A model generated the notes under the pieces. The model had not been told where the DNA came from, searched no databases, and saw nothing but the letters and a program-made list of their open reading frames with translations. A stretch of 42,455 nt of DNA from the NCBI GenBank assembly GCA_903887415.1, contig CAISPO010000049.1, positions 1 to 42,455 of the forward strand, read 5' to 3'. The position numbers were made by a program, and so were the translations under genes. The stretch's first letter is position 1. Each line of letters begins with the position of its first letter. Origin of the DNA: an uncultured Bacteroidota bacterium (GTDB lineage Bacteria > Bacteroidota > Bacteroidia > Chitinophagales > Chitinophagaceae). Positions 17,841 through 25,584 of this stretch are shown here, in pieces.

Positions 17841-18578
17841 ATGAAACTAAAAGACATCTCAACAACTGCGCCCGAACACGTAAGTAAGAATAAGACGAAA
17901 GGGGAACTTGAGGAAATTCTCAAAGACCTCGACAAGCTCCAGAACCTGCTGTATGCCGAAGGCAAGCATAGCATACTCATTGTGATACAGGGCATGGACG
18001 CCAGCGGCAAGGATGGGCTGACCCGTGATGTGTTCACCAGTATGAACCCGCAAGGAGTGAACGTGGAATCTTTTAAAGAGCCGACGAAGGAGGAACTGGC
18101 TCACGATTTCCTCTGGCGCATACACCAGCATGCCCCCGCAAAAGGGATGATACAGATATTTAACCGGTCGCACTACGAAGATGTATTGATAACACGAGTA
18201 CATGGCATGACTGACGATAAGACTGCACGCCAGCGGATGAAAGCGATCAATGATTTTGAAAATCTGCTCACAGAGCATAACGATACGCACATACTCAAGT
18301 TCTACCTGCATGTTTCGCACAAAGAACAACTAAAGCGCCTGGAAGAACGGCTGGAAGACCCGCAAAAAATGTGGAAGTACAATGCAAACGATTTTAAGGA
18401 ATCGAAGCTGTGGGAAAAATACATGAAGTATTATGAAGACGTCTTCAAGCATTGCAAAGACATACCTTGGCATATAGTTCCGGCTGACGATAACTGGTAT
18501 AAATCATTTATAGTGGCAAGTACATTGCAAAAGACATTACAGGAGCTGCATATGAAGTATCCCGGAATGAAAAAGTAA
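17841..18578 (+). CDS. ppk2: Polyphosphate kinase 2 family protein (PPK2)
   Basis: The 245-residue product (ATG at 17841; an in-frame GTG at 17826 would add five residues) matches the PPK2 family. It has Walker A GMDASGKDG (51-59), the NRSHYEDVLITRVHG Walker B/lid region, a LEERLEDPQKMWKYN segment and the C-terminal PADDNWYKSF motif. PPK2 transfers phosphate between polyphosphate and nucleoside mono- or diphosphates in the cytoplasm. The subclass (NMP versus NDP use) cannot be settled by eye. It is divergent from the cyclase gene. Confidence 0.9.
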   Translation: MKLKDISTTAPEHVSKNKTKGELEEILKDLDKLQNLLYAEGKHSILIVIQGMDASGKDGLTRDVFTSMNPQGVNVESFKEPTKEELAHDFLWRIHQHAPAKGMIQIFNRSHYEDVLITRVHGMTDDKTARQRMKAINDFENLLTEHNDTHILKFYLHVSHKEQLKRLEERLEDPQKMWKYNANDFKESKLWEKYMKYYEDVFKHCKDIPWHIVPADDNWYKSFIVASTLQKTLQELHMKYPGMKK

Positions 18579-18834
18579 AAAATGATTGCGTGACATGCGC
18601 ATGTTTTTCCCCAATGTATTGAATTATTGCAATTCTCACCTCGGGTAGTTAAAACATTGCTGCAAAAACTAAATATGTAACACTTTTATTATTTGCGGTT
18701 TACCACAGAGTAGTGCTTTTCACTCTTGGTGGCACATTCTTTTTAATAACCTTATCAGTGGAAAAAACGTGAAAGAATACATCCTGTTACTATGAAATGA
18801 ATCAGTTTTTTCAATTGTGTGTGATTAAAAAAGG

Positions 18835-18866
18835 AGAGGCCCGTTGTGAGATGGGCCTCTTTCTTT
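18835..18866 (+). terminator. Strong terminator far downstream of PPK2
   Basis: AGAGGCCC/GGGCCTCT form an 8-bp stem with a 10-nt loop followed by TTCTTTTT. It is 257 nt beyond the PPK2 stop. The gene-free 18579-19015 stretch contains no supported ORF, only an eight-codon GTG frame (KEYILLL). The transcript reaching this terminator is either a long PPK2 3' UTR or a separate small RNA. Confidence 0.75.
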
Positions 18867-19015
18867 TTACAAAAATGCTTCGTCCTGTGCATTTTTCAAA
18901 TCGATGGTAACTTATTTCGGCTGATGCCGCTCCTATTTCGTTTTTCCAGCCCTAACTAAAAATCGGGGCTATTGAAAATATACGCTTGACTAGTTCTTAA
19001 AGGATTCACTTTATA

Positions 19016-20911
19016 TTACCTTTTTACTACGCTAAGAAAGCTATTTTCAATGACTACTTCCCCGTTATCCACCAACGCTCTAACCAATCCTAAAACCTGT
19101 TTCTTTGCGACAGCAGGGTAGGGCGCCGCGAGGTCTTGTATAGAAATGTTTTTTCGTTCCTGTATAGCTTGAAGCAGTTCCTTTCTCATCTCCTTATCCC
19201 CCTTAGCCACAAAATTCTTATCCCTGCACACATCACAATGCCCGCAATCTTTAGATGGCTTTTCACCAAAATAGGTGAGCAGGAAACGTTCTCTGCATTC
19301 TTTGTTATTTTCCAGGAAGGAGATCATGGCATCGGTTCTTGCCTGGTGCCTTTTCCGCAGTATATCTATTCGGTTAAGATCAATGATGAGGTGGCGGCTG
19401 TCCACCCGGTAGTGGTGGAAAAATAATTGCGGGCCTTCACCAGGCCGGTTGTACTTAAGTAGTTCCATATTGTCCAGCCTTTCCAGCTTAGCCAGCAACT
19501 CATCCTTGTTCATTTTTAGCTGTCTCGCTACCGCGCTTTCTCTCACTTGCGTGGGGAAATGAAAGATGGTATTATACATCCGCAGCAGGCCAACTGTCAC
19601 ATAATGCAGGTCCGGGTGGGCACGTGCCAGCCCATCCAGCGCATATCGGTCGGCAGTAAACTCTATTGTCGCCGGATGATAAACGGACTCGCTTAATGTC
19701 CACAGGTCTTCCTGTTCGAGTAGCTTCAGTGCATGTATCGCCTCGTTGGCCTGAAGTGAGAATTTCTTACAAAAGTCAGCCAGGTCGAAAGGGTAGTATT
19801 GGTCGGGCTCTGTGCCCATCGGAATTTGAAGGTATTCAACTACCGCCTGATAGACTTTCCTTAGATACGCCTCGGGCGGATATTGCAGTGCTACACTTTC
19901 TATGAGCCGCTTTATATCGGCGCTGTTATATACCATTAGTGCGAGTGACGCTTTCCCATCGCGCCCTGCACGCCCAGCCTCTTGGTAGTAGGCCTCGGGA
20001 TGCTCCGGCGCATCATAGTGCAATACCATCCTCACTCCCGGCTTATCTATGCCCATCCCGAATGCTGTTGTGGCGACCATTACCGGCACTTGGTCACTCA
20101 TCCACAGTTCCTGGGCATTTTCCCGTTTTTCTTTACTCATTCCCGCATGATAAACGGCAGTGTTGACGCCGGTCTGTGCAAGGTACTTGCCTACGCTCTC
20201 AGTCTGTTTCCGGCTGCGGCAATATATGATGCTGCAACGCTGGTTTACATTGTTTACTGTATCTGCATTTTTATTCTCGCTATACCGTACGTCATAAAAT
20301 ATATTGTCTCTTGCAAAGCTCTGCTTAAACAATACAGGCTCGCGTAGCTGCAATTGCTTTACTATGTCTGCCTGTACATCTGTGGTTGCGGTTGCAGTCA
20401 GCGCCAGGATGGGTGTCTTAGGAAATACATCTCGCAGGCTGGCTATCTTCAGGTAGCTCGGCCTGAAGTCATGTCCCCACTGCGAGATGCAATGCGCTTC
20501 GTCAACGGCAATGAGGTTCACGTCGAACTCAGTCATGTACTCGCCAAACAGCCGGGTCTGCAACCTTTCCGGAGAAACATACAGCAGCTTATAGGTGCCG
20601 TTCATGGCATTATCCAACGTGCGCTTTACTTCATTAAACTGCATGCCTGAATGGATACAGGTCGCAGGAACGTCCTGCTCCTTAAGCCGGTTTACCTGGT
20701 CCTGCATCAATGCTATAAGCGGCGAAATAACCAGGCAAAGACCTTCCTTAGCAAGCGCAGGCACCTGGTAGCAAAGCGACTTGCCGCCACCTGTAGGCAG
20801 CAATGCAAGTGTATCCTTACCCTCAAGCACACTGCCTATGATCTCGCTTTGCAGCGGCCTGAAGGCATCAAAGCCCCAGTATTGTTTTAATATTTCCTCT
20901 GGCGTCTGCAA
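19016..20911 (-). CDS. recQ: RecQ-family ATP-dependent DNA helicase, TTG start
   Basis: The 631-residue 3'-5' helicase acts in recombination and repair. It has motif 0 FRPLQ, Walker A LLPTGGGKS (Lys44), DEAH (137-140) in VDEAHCISQWGHDFRPSY, motif III ALTATAT, GMGIDKPGVR and QEAGRAGRDG. A zinc-binding module of about four Cys follows (CRERFLLTYFG...CGHCDVC). The C-terminus ends about 75 residues later, so a full HRDC domain is absent. The start is a TTG at 20911: an in-frame stop lies 24 nt upstream, no ATG lies between, and the first internal Met would remove the nucleotide-binding motifs. A dispersed 20-mer repeat sits just upstream. Confidence 0.93.
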   Translation of the reverse strand: MQTPEEILKQYWGFDAFRPLQSEIIGSVLEGKDTLALLPTGGGKSLCYQVPALAKEGLCLVISPLIALMQDQVNRLKEQDVPATCIHSGMQFNEVKRTLDNAMNGTYKLLYVSPERLQTRLFGEYMTEFDVNLIAVDEAHCISQWGHDFRPSYLKIASLRDVFPKTPILALTATATTDVQADIVKQLQLREPVLFKQSFARDNIFYDVRYSENKNADTVNNVNQRCSIIYCRSRKQTESVGKYLAQTGVNTAVYHAGMSKEKRENAQELWMSDQVPVMVATTAFGMGIDKPGVRMVLHYDAPEHPEAYYQEAGRAGRDGKASLALMVYNSADIKRLIESVALQYPPEAYLRKVYQAVVEYLQIPMGTEPDQYYPFDLADFCKKFSLQANEAIHALKLLEQEDLWTLSESVYHPATIEFTADRYALDGLARAHPDLHYVTVGLLRMYNTIFHFPTQVRESAVARQLKMNKDELLAKLERLDNMELLKYNRPGEGPQLFFHHYRVDSRHLIIDLNRIDILRKRHQARTDAMISFLENNKECRERFLLTYFGEKPSKDCGHCDVCRDKNFVAKGDKEMRKELLQAIQERKNISIQDLAAPYPAVAKKQVLGLVRALVDNGEVVIENSFLSVVKR

Positions 20912-20919
20912 TATTGGAT

Positions 20920-20939
20920 TTGGGAATTTGGATTGTTAT
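20920..20939 (+). repeat. Dispersed 20-mer repeat just upstream of recQ
   Basis: TTGGGAATTTGGATTGTTAT occurs here and identically at 30450-30469, and a partial reverse copy (CAAATCCAAATTCCC) occurs near 35531. Here it lies 9 nt before the TTG start of recQ. Confidence 0.65.
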
Positions 20940-21002
20940 CAATCCGTATTTTTCTATACTAAATGCCGGCTCAGCACATTCTTCTTCACTGTGATTGAAG
21001 AG

Positions 21003-21018
21003 AGCCGGGGAGAGGTCA
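21003..21018. repeat. Partial GC-rich repeat (GACCTCTCCCC type) at a stop codon
   Basis: On the minus strand the sequence TGACCTCTCCCCGGCTCT starts at the TGA stop of the gene at 21016 and matches the start of the 8433 repeat. It appears truncated after about 16-20 nt. Confidence 0.55.
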
Positions 21019-21459
21019 GGCTCCAAACACAACCTTCATCCCCTCATTCCACAATTGTTTTTTTGCTTCAGGGTTGAGTTCCAGTTCATTCAAAGAGACA
21101 GTCGCCAACCAAGTTCTGTCATTAAAATGATTTGGAGCGTTCAATTTGAAAAGAGATGATATGCCCAACTGCGAAGGCAGTATGCCAATAAGGAAAACTA
21201 TTTTCGGGTCTATCCATTCCCGCAGGCGGTGCCAGGCAATAAGTTTATCCTTTTCCAGTTGCAGTATATTGTAGCTCTCTGGCAACAGCTTACATGCCAG
21301 CAGCATTTTTTGCAACTGTGCTTCTTCAGTGCCGCCGGGCGTGAACGTGTTTACAAGAATGAGTATATCTTTCGCTGGCAGATCTTTCACTGCTTCTGCC
21401 AGCTCGTCCCACAATACATCATACTCCGGGTTCACTATATCTGTATTAATAATGTTCAT
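21016..21459 (-). CDS. Small conserved-looking protein, possible HolD (DNA pol III psi)-like subunit
   Basis: The 147-residue soluble protein has a good AAGGA ribosome site directly before the ATG. Its layout recalls the psi subunit of the DNA polymerase III clamp loader: an ILQLEKDKLIAWH segment, an LGISSLFKLNAP strand region and a C-terminal LNELELNPEAKKQLW helix. As I remember it, E. coli HolD has VLQLTPEKI and a C-terminal LTDLRANPTARAALW in the same order. Psi bridges the clamp loader, chi and SSB. Psi is poorly annotated outside Proteobacteria, so this is a motif-level inference. It lies upstream of recQ on the same strand, 104 nt apart. Confidence 0.7.
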   Translation of the reverse strand: MNIINTDIVNPEYDVLWDELAEAVKDLPAKDILILVNTFTPGGTEEAQLQKMLLACKLLPESYNILQLEKDKLIAWHRLREWIDPKIVFLIGILPSQLGISSLFKLNAPNHFNDRTWLATVSLNELELNPEAKKQLWNEGMKVVFGA

Positions 21460-21607
21460 TTCCTTATAGTTTTTACCGATAAATTATCTCTACCTTTAAT
21501 CTCATTAGCATAATAAAAATAAGAGGCCGCCTCTTTAGGGATTTAGGGTTTAAAATTGTTTCTTTGCGCAAATTATCGTTACACAATATTAAATTAATTC
21601 GGGCATT

Positions 21608-22678
21608 ATGAGTGTTTCTTCATTGGATATCAGCATCAAAAAAATAGACAAGAGCAGGATAGGGGAGATAGACCCGGCTAACATCCAGTTTGGCAAGAAC
21701 TACTCTGATCATATGCTGGTTGCCTACTATGAGAACGGGGAGTGGGGAAAGCCCTGGATAATGCCCTTTCACGACCTGACATTTAGCCCGGCAACCACTT
21801 TTTTACATTATGGGCAGGCGATCTTTGAAGGAGTTAAGGCATACAAAGACCCGCATGGCAGCCCAATCATCTTTCGCCCTTACGACAACTGGAAGCGCAT
21901 GAACCGCTCTGCAGAGCGTATGGCGATGCCTGGTGTGCCACAGGATATTTTTATTGACGGTATGCGTGAGCTGGTGAACCTGGACCGAGATTGGGTACCT
22001 ACAGGCGCCGACACTTCCCTTTATATACGCCCGTTCATGCTCGCGGTTGATGAGTTTATAGGTGTAAGGCCTGCGGAGAAGTTTATGTTCATCATCATCA
22101 CCAGTCCGGCAGGGCCCTACTATAACAAGCCGGTGTCAATTTATGTGCAGGACAAATATGTCCGGGCCTTTCCTGGCGGCATAGGTTTTACCAAGGCTGC
22201 AGGCAACTATGGCATGAGCATGTACCCAACGATGCAAATCAAAAAAATGGGCTACGACCAGATACTGTGGACGGATGGTTTTGAACATAAGTATGTGCAG
22301 GAGATAGGCACCATGAATGTGTTTTTCGTAATAGGCGATACGGTTATTACACCTGATGTAACCCAGGATACTATACTTGAAGGCGTGACCCGCGAAAGTG
22401 TGCTAACCCTGCTGCGTGAAAAAGGTGTGAAAGTAGAAGAGCGCCCGCTAAGTATTGATGAAATAGAACAAGCCTTCCACGCAGGTAAATTAAAAGAAGC
22501 CTTTGGTACCGGCACCGCGGCCTCTATAGCTCCTATACGTGAGCTTACCTTCCATGAAGATAAAATGGCGCTGCCAGATATTGAACATTGGGAGATAACC
22601 AACTGGCTAAAGCAGGAACTTGCGGACATACGGTATGGCCGTAAGAAGGACACCCATAACTGGATAGTCACGGTTTAG
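21608..22678 (+). CDS. ilvE: Branched-chain amino acid aminotransferase
   Basis: The 356-residue class IV PLP aminotransferase makes or degrades Leu, Ile and Val by transamination with 2-oxoglutarate. The type II BCAT pattern is clear: FEGVKAYK, a RPYDNWKRMNRSAERM segment, the catalytic Lys in GFTKAAGNYG (about residue 197), WTDGFEHKYVQEIGTMNVFFV, and a TGTAASIAPI phosphate-binding motif near the C-terminus. Length is normal. A sequence near a -7 box (TTTCTTTG) lies about 45 nt upstream. The gene stands alone. Confidence 0.95.
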   Translation: MSVSSLDISIKKIDKSRIGEIDPANIQFGKNYSDHMLVAYYENGEWGKPWIMPFHDLTFSPATTFLHYGQAIFEGVKAYKDPHGSPIIFRPYDNWKRMNRSAERMAMPGVPQDIFIDGMRELVNLDRDWVPTGADTSLYIRPFMLAVDEFIGVRPAEKFMFIIITSPAGPYYNKPVSIYVQDKYVRAFPGGIGFTKAAGNYGMSMYPTMQIKKMGYDQILWTDGFEHKYVQEIGTMNVFFVIGDTVITPDVTQDTILEGVTRESVLTLLREKGVKVEERPLSIDEIEQAFHAGKLKEAFGTGTAASIAPIRELTFHEDKMALPDIEHWEITNWLKQELADIRYGRKKDTHNWIVTV

Positions 22679-22910
22679 AAGCGCGTTATCGGGTTGCTTT
22701 TATAATAACGCTATTGCCTGTATGCAGGGGCGCGGGTTGTGCCTGATGCTCATTTTGCTGCCGCATTTTTATGTATGTGGCTGGTAAAAAGATACACCAC
22801 AGCATTTCCTTTATACACCTCTTTTTTTTGTTATCTCTTTTTGGGGTTTCTAATTTTATGTTGTTGACAGGAAAGCAAACTGTCACCGATAAAACCCCAA
22901 TACTGAATTT

Positions 22911-23453
22911 ATGCAACAGGCAATCGTAAACCTCAGTTTCCGGCAATATATAGACGATGATTCAGCAGGCAGTTTTGAGCAATCTGTGTTATATGCCTCC
23001 TACAATGAATTTTTAGTAAAATCACAGGCTTATAATCCCGGTATGAAATGCACTACATTCAGTGAAATGGTGGCCGGTGATATAAGGGCAAATTCCCTGC
23101 ACTATAAATGTGGCTTCCCGGTATCGCCATATATCGATACTTTGAAGAACAGGATACCGGTTTTTTCTGATAACGCAGGTAACCCGATAAAATTTATCAA
23201 CCGCCAGTTCCATATTGTTGAGTCAGATATAACAGATATAACGCGCCATAAAGTTGCGATTACTTATATGACCGACATTATGACCCTCGTGGACAATATT
23301 GGTGAGTACCTGGTGCTGGCATATGGCAATAAAGCCGAGAGCATGCTGAGCTGGCAAACAGAACTAATAGATACATTTTTGTTAAAAATAGTGCCCGGTT
23401 TATCGGTTTGTAATTATTCAGCTGTTACTATGACGCTGCAAAAGTGCAGTTAG
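22911..23453 (+). CDS. Hypothetical protein, possibly PAS-like sensory fold
   Basis: The 180-residue product has no signal peptide or membrane helix. A mixed alpha/beta segment (about 90-140: KFINRQFHIVESDITDITRHKVAITYMTDIM) has the look of the end of a PAS-type sheet, but I cannot assign a family. Codon use and composition resemble neighbouring core genes. It is followed by a good terminator at 23515 and precedes the LytS/LytR pair, so a regulatory role is possible but unproven. Confidence 0.6.
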   Translation: MQQAIVNLSFRQYIDDDSAGSFEQSVLYASYNEFLVKSQAYNPGMKCTTFSEMVAGDIRANSLHYKCGFPVSPYIDTLKNRIPVFSDNAGNPIKFINRQFHIVESDITDITRHKVAITYMTDIMTLVDNIGEYLVLAYGNKAESMLSWQTELIDTFLLKIVPGLSVCNYSAVTMTLQKCS

Positions 23454-23514
23454 CGGTAACGGGCAGATATGGTTTGTGAGGGGGAATAAGTATAGTTGTA
23501 ATTAGGGGAGAAGG

Positions 23515-23545
23515 GCCGCCTTATGAAAATAAGGTGGCTTTTTTT
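23515..23545 (+). terminator. Rho-independent terminator
   Basis: GCCGCCTTA/TAAGGTGGC form a 9-bp stem (one G-U) with a 6-nt loop followed by seven T. It ends the transcript of the gene at 22911-23453 and sits 27 nt before the histidine kinase start. Confidence 0.88.
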
Positions 23546-23571
23546 CAAAATGAATTTTTATCTTTATTCGG

Positions 23572-24636
23572 ATGACGCTTAAGCAAAGACGGATACTAAC
23601 AATAATAATCCACGTAATATGCTGGCTCATATTTCTTTCACTACCCGCTATCTTTAATCCGCGGAGGGATGGAGTAAGTCTTACTGGCATTTTCGAAGAT
23701 CTGTGGGATGCGCCGCGCCGGTATAATGCTCTGCTGCTGATCGCAGTTTTCTATTTCAATTATTATTTTGCCATTCCGCAACTCTACCTGCAGCATAAAT
23801 ATCCTCCGTGGATAGCCTCGCTGGTAGGGTGCTTTACCGTATTCTGTATCCTCAACTATGCGATACTGCCCTCGCAGGAGACCCTGCCGCCACCGGATAT
23901 GAATGACATGGCCCAGGGGGGCGGGCAAGCGCCACTATCTCATGGAGGGCGTCCGCATTTGCTGTCTGGTTTTAACCTGTTCATGTTTATTATAGTTGAT
24001 GCATCCTCCTTCGCCCTTATCCTTTATGAGCAGTTGCAGCAAACGAAAAAACAAATGCTCAATACCCAGATCTCTTTTTTAAAAGCGCAGATCAACCCGC
24101 ACTTTTTGTTCAACACCCTGAATAGCATTTATTCACTAACGCTGACAAAATCTGATAAAGCGCCCGACGTTGTTGTGAAGCTATCCGGCATGATGCGCTA
24201 CGCTGTAAGTGAGGCCAACCAGGGATATGTGGCGCTGTCGAAGGAACTTTCGTACATTTCAAATTATATAGAGTTGCAGCGGTTAAGGCTATCTGATAAA
24301 GTAAAGATCAGGTATGAGATCACGGGCGAAGGCAAAGAAGAAGATAAGCGCATTGCCCCGTTCCTGCTGATACCATTTGTGGAAAACGCTTTTAAATACG
24401 GCGTCAACTCGAGCGATGATTCGGATATCCTCATCCAGATATATTTGCATGAAAATGACCTGCATCTGTATGTTTATAACTTTAAGGTGTATATTAGGCC
24501 AGATATTGACAAGGGTACCAGCCTGGGTATAAAAACTACAAGGCAACGCTTAAATTTGCTGTACCCGGGGAAACATATTATTACGGTAAGAGATGGAGAA
24601 AACGATTTCGCCGTATCACTAAACATTACTTTTTAA
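23572..24636 (+). CDS. LytS/YehU-type sensor histidine kinase
   Basis: The 354-residue inner-membrane kinase has four hydrophobic segments (about 10-27, 52-72, 80-99, 133-153), a short cytoplasmic linker, the His_kinase motif QINPHFLFNTLNSIYSL with phospho-accepting His177, and an ATPase N-box PFVENAFKYG (Asn272). A GTSLGIKTTRQRL segment stands in for the usual GLGL-N-R-RL. It has no large periplasmic domain, so the sensed signal is probably in or near the membrane. The response-regulator ATG follows the stop with no gap, so the two form a cognate operon. Confidence 0.92.
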   Translation: MTLKQRRILTIIIHVICWLIFLSLPAIFNPRRDGVSLTGIFEDLWDAPRRYNALLLIAVFYFNYYFAIPQLYLQHKYPPWIASLVGCFTVFCILNYAILPSQETLPPPDMNDMAQGGGQAPLSHGGRPHLLSGFNLFMFIIVDASSFALILYEQLQQTKKQMLNTQISFLKAQINPHFLFNTLNSIYSLTLTKSDKAPDVVVKLSGMMRYAVSEANQGYVALSKELSYISNYIELQRLRLSDKVKIRYEITGEGKEEDKRIAPFLLIPFVENAFKYGVNSSDDSDILIQIYLHENDLHLYVYNFKVYIRPDIDKGTSLGIKTTRQRLNLLYPGKHIITVRDGENDFAVSLNITF

Positions 24637-25332
24637 ATGATCACAGCAATAGCCATCGACGATGAACCATTGGCGCTAGAAGTAATAAAAACTTTCTGCA
24701 GCCAGATCGACTACCTGGAGTTGAAAAATACCTTTACCGAAACAGGCCCCGCGCTGCAGTACCTGGAAGATAATAAGGTTGACTTATTGTTCCTCGACAT
24801 CAATATGCCCTCTATATCCGGTATTGAATTGTATAAAAAACTGGACAAAAGCATCCTCGTAATTTTCACGACTGCCTATACGGAATATGCAGTTGAAGGT
24901 TTTAATCTCGATGCAATAGACTATTTACTAAAACCTTTCGAATTCGACCGTTTCAAAAAAGCCGTTGAAAAGGTAAAAGAATACAACCAATACCTGCACA
25001 AAAAGGAAAGCGAGGTGCAGCAATATCTATTTGTGCGCGTGGACTACAGCCTGGTAAAAGTGACCCTGGCGGACATACTCTACATAGAGGGCCTGGACAA
25101 CTATTTCAAGATACATTTTGATAATGACAAAACTTTACTGGTGCGCATGAGCCTTAAGAGCGTATCAGAAAAACTTCCGGCTGATGAATTTATCAGGGTA
25201 CACCGCTCGTTCATTGTATCTCTGAGCAAAGTAAAATACCTGAGAAATAAGACCATACATCTGGGCCAGACGGAAATACCCGTGGGAACAAACTACATTG
25301 AAAATGTAAGGCATTTGTTCAATGAGAAGTAG
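24637..25332 (+). CDS. LytTR-family response regulator
   Basis: The 231-residue regulator has a receiver domain (Asp8/Asp9 acidic pair in IDDEP, phospho-acceptor Asp54 in LFLDINMP, Thr79, Lys99 in LLKP). A LytTR DNA-binding domain follows (about 128-228; YIEGLDNYFKIHF, FIRVHRSFIV, IPVGTNYIENV). Its start abuts the kinase stop (TAAATG), indicating coupled translation. A terminator follows at 25461. Its targets are unknown; the next gene downstream is a T9SS cargo protein but has its own leader. Confidence 0.94.
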   Translation: MITAIAIDDEPLALEVIKTFCSQIDYLELKNTFTETGPALQYLEDNKVDLLFLDINMPSISGIELYKKLDKSILVIFTTAYTEYAVEGFNLDAIDYLLKPFEFDRFKKAVEKVKEYNQYLHKKESEVQQYLFVRVDYSLVKVTLADILYIEGLDNYFKIHFDNDKTLLVRMSLKSVSEKLPADEFIRVHRSFIVSLSKVKYLRNKTIHLGQTEIPVGTNYIENVRHLFNEK

Positions 25333-25460
25333 CCACGTTTTTTTACGGGCACATCCTCACCCAACCATTTGTTCATTATTAACCGTCTATTATTCAGTAT
25401 CCGGGAGAGAAAATAAAATGACTTATGTTTTATAATTGGAACGTAATATAATTTTATGCA

Positions 25461-25494
25461 GGGCTGTTTTCCACGAAAGCGGCCCTTTTCCTTT
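25461..25494 (+). terminator. Terminator after the two-component operon
   Basis: GGGCTGTTTTC/GAAAGCGGCCC pair over 11 positions (two G-U) around a CAC loop, followed by TTTTCCTTTCTTT. It is about 130 nt beyond the response-regulator stop. Confidence 0.8.
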
Positions 25495-25584
25495 CTTTGT
25501 GGCAATGAGGGTGAAGCAGGTTGGATGCGGAGTGGCGGTTTAGCGTGCGATTTTTGCATAGCTTAGTAAAAGAATAGCCCTGAG

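Noticed and set aside
18770..18800. Possible start of a YCII-like gene (KEYILLL)
   Set aside because: The frame stops after eight codons and no continuation in another frame was found, so it is not supportable as a pseudogene.
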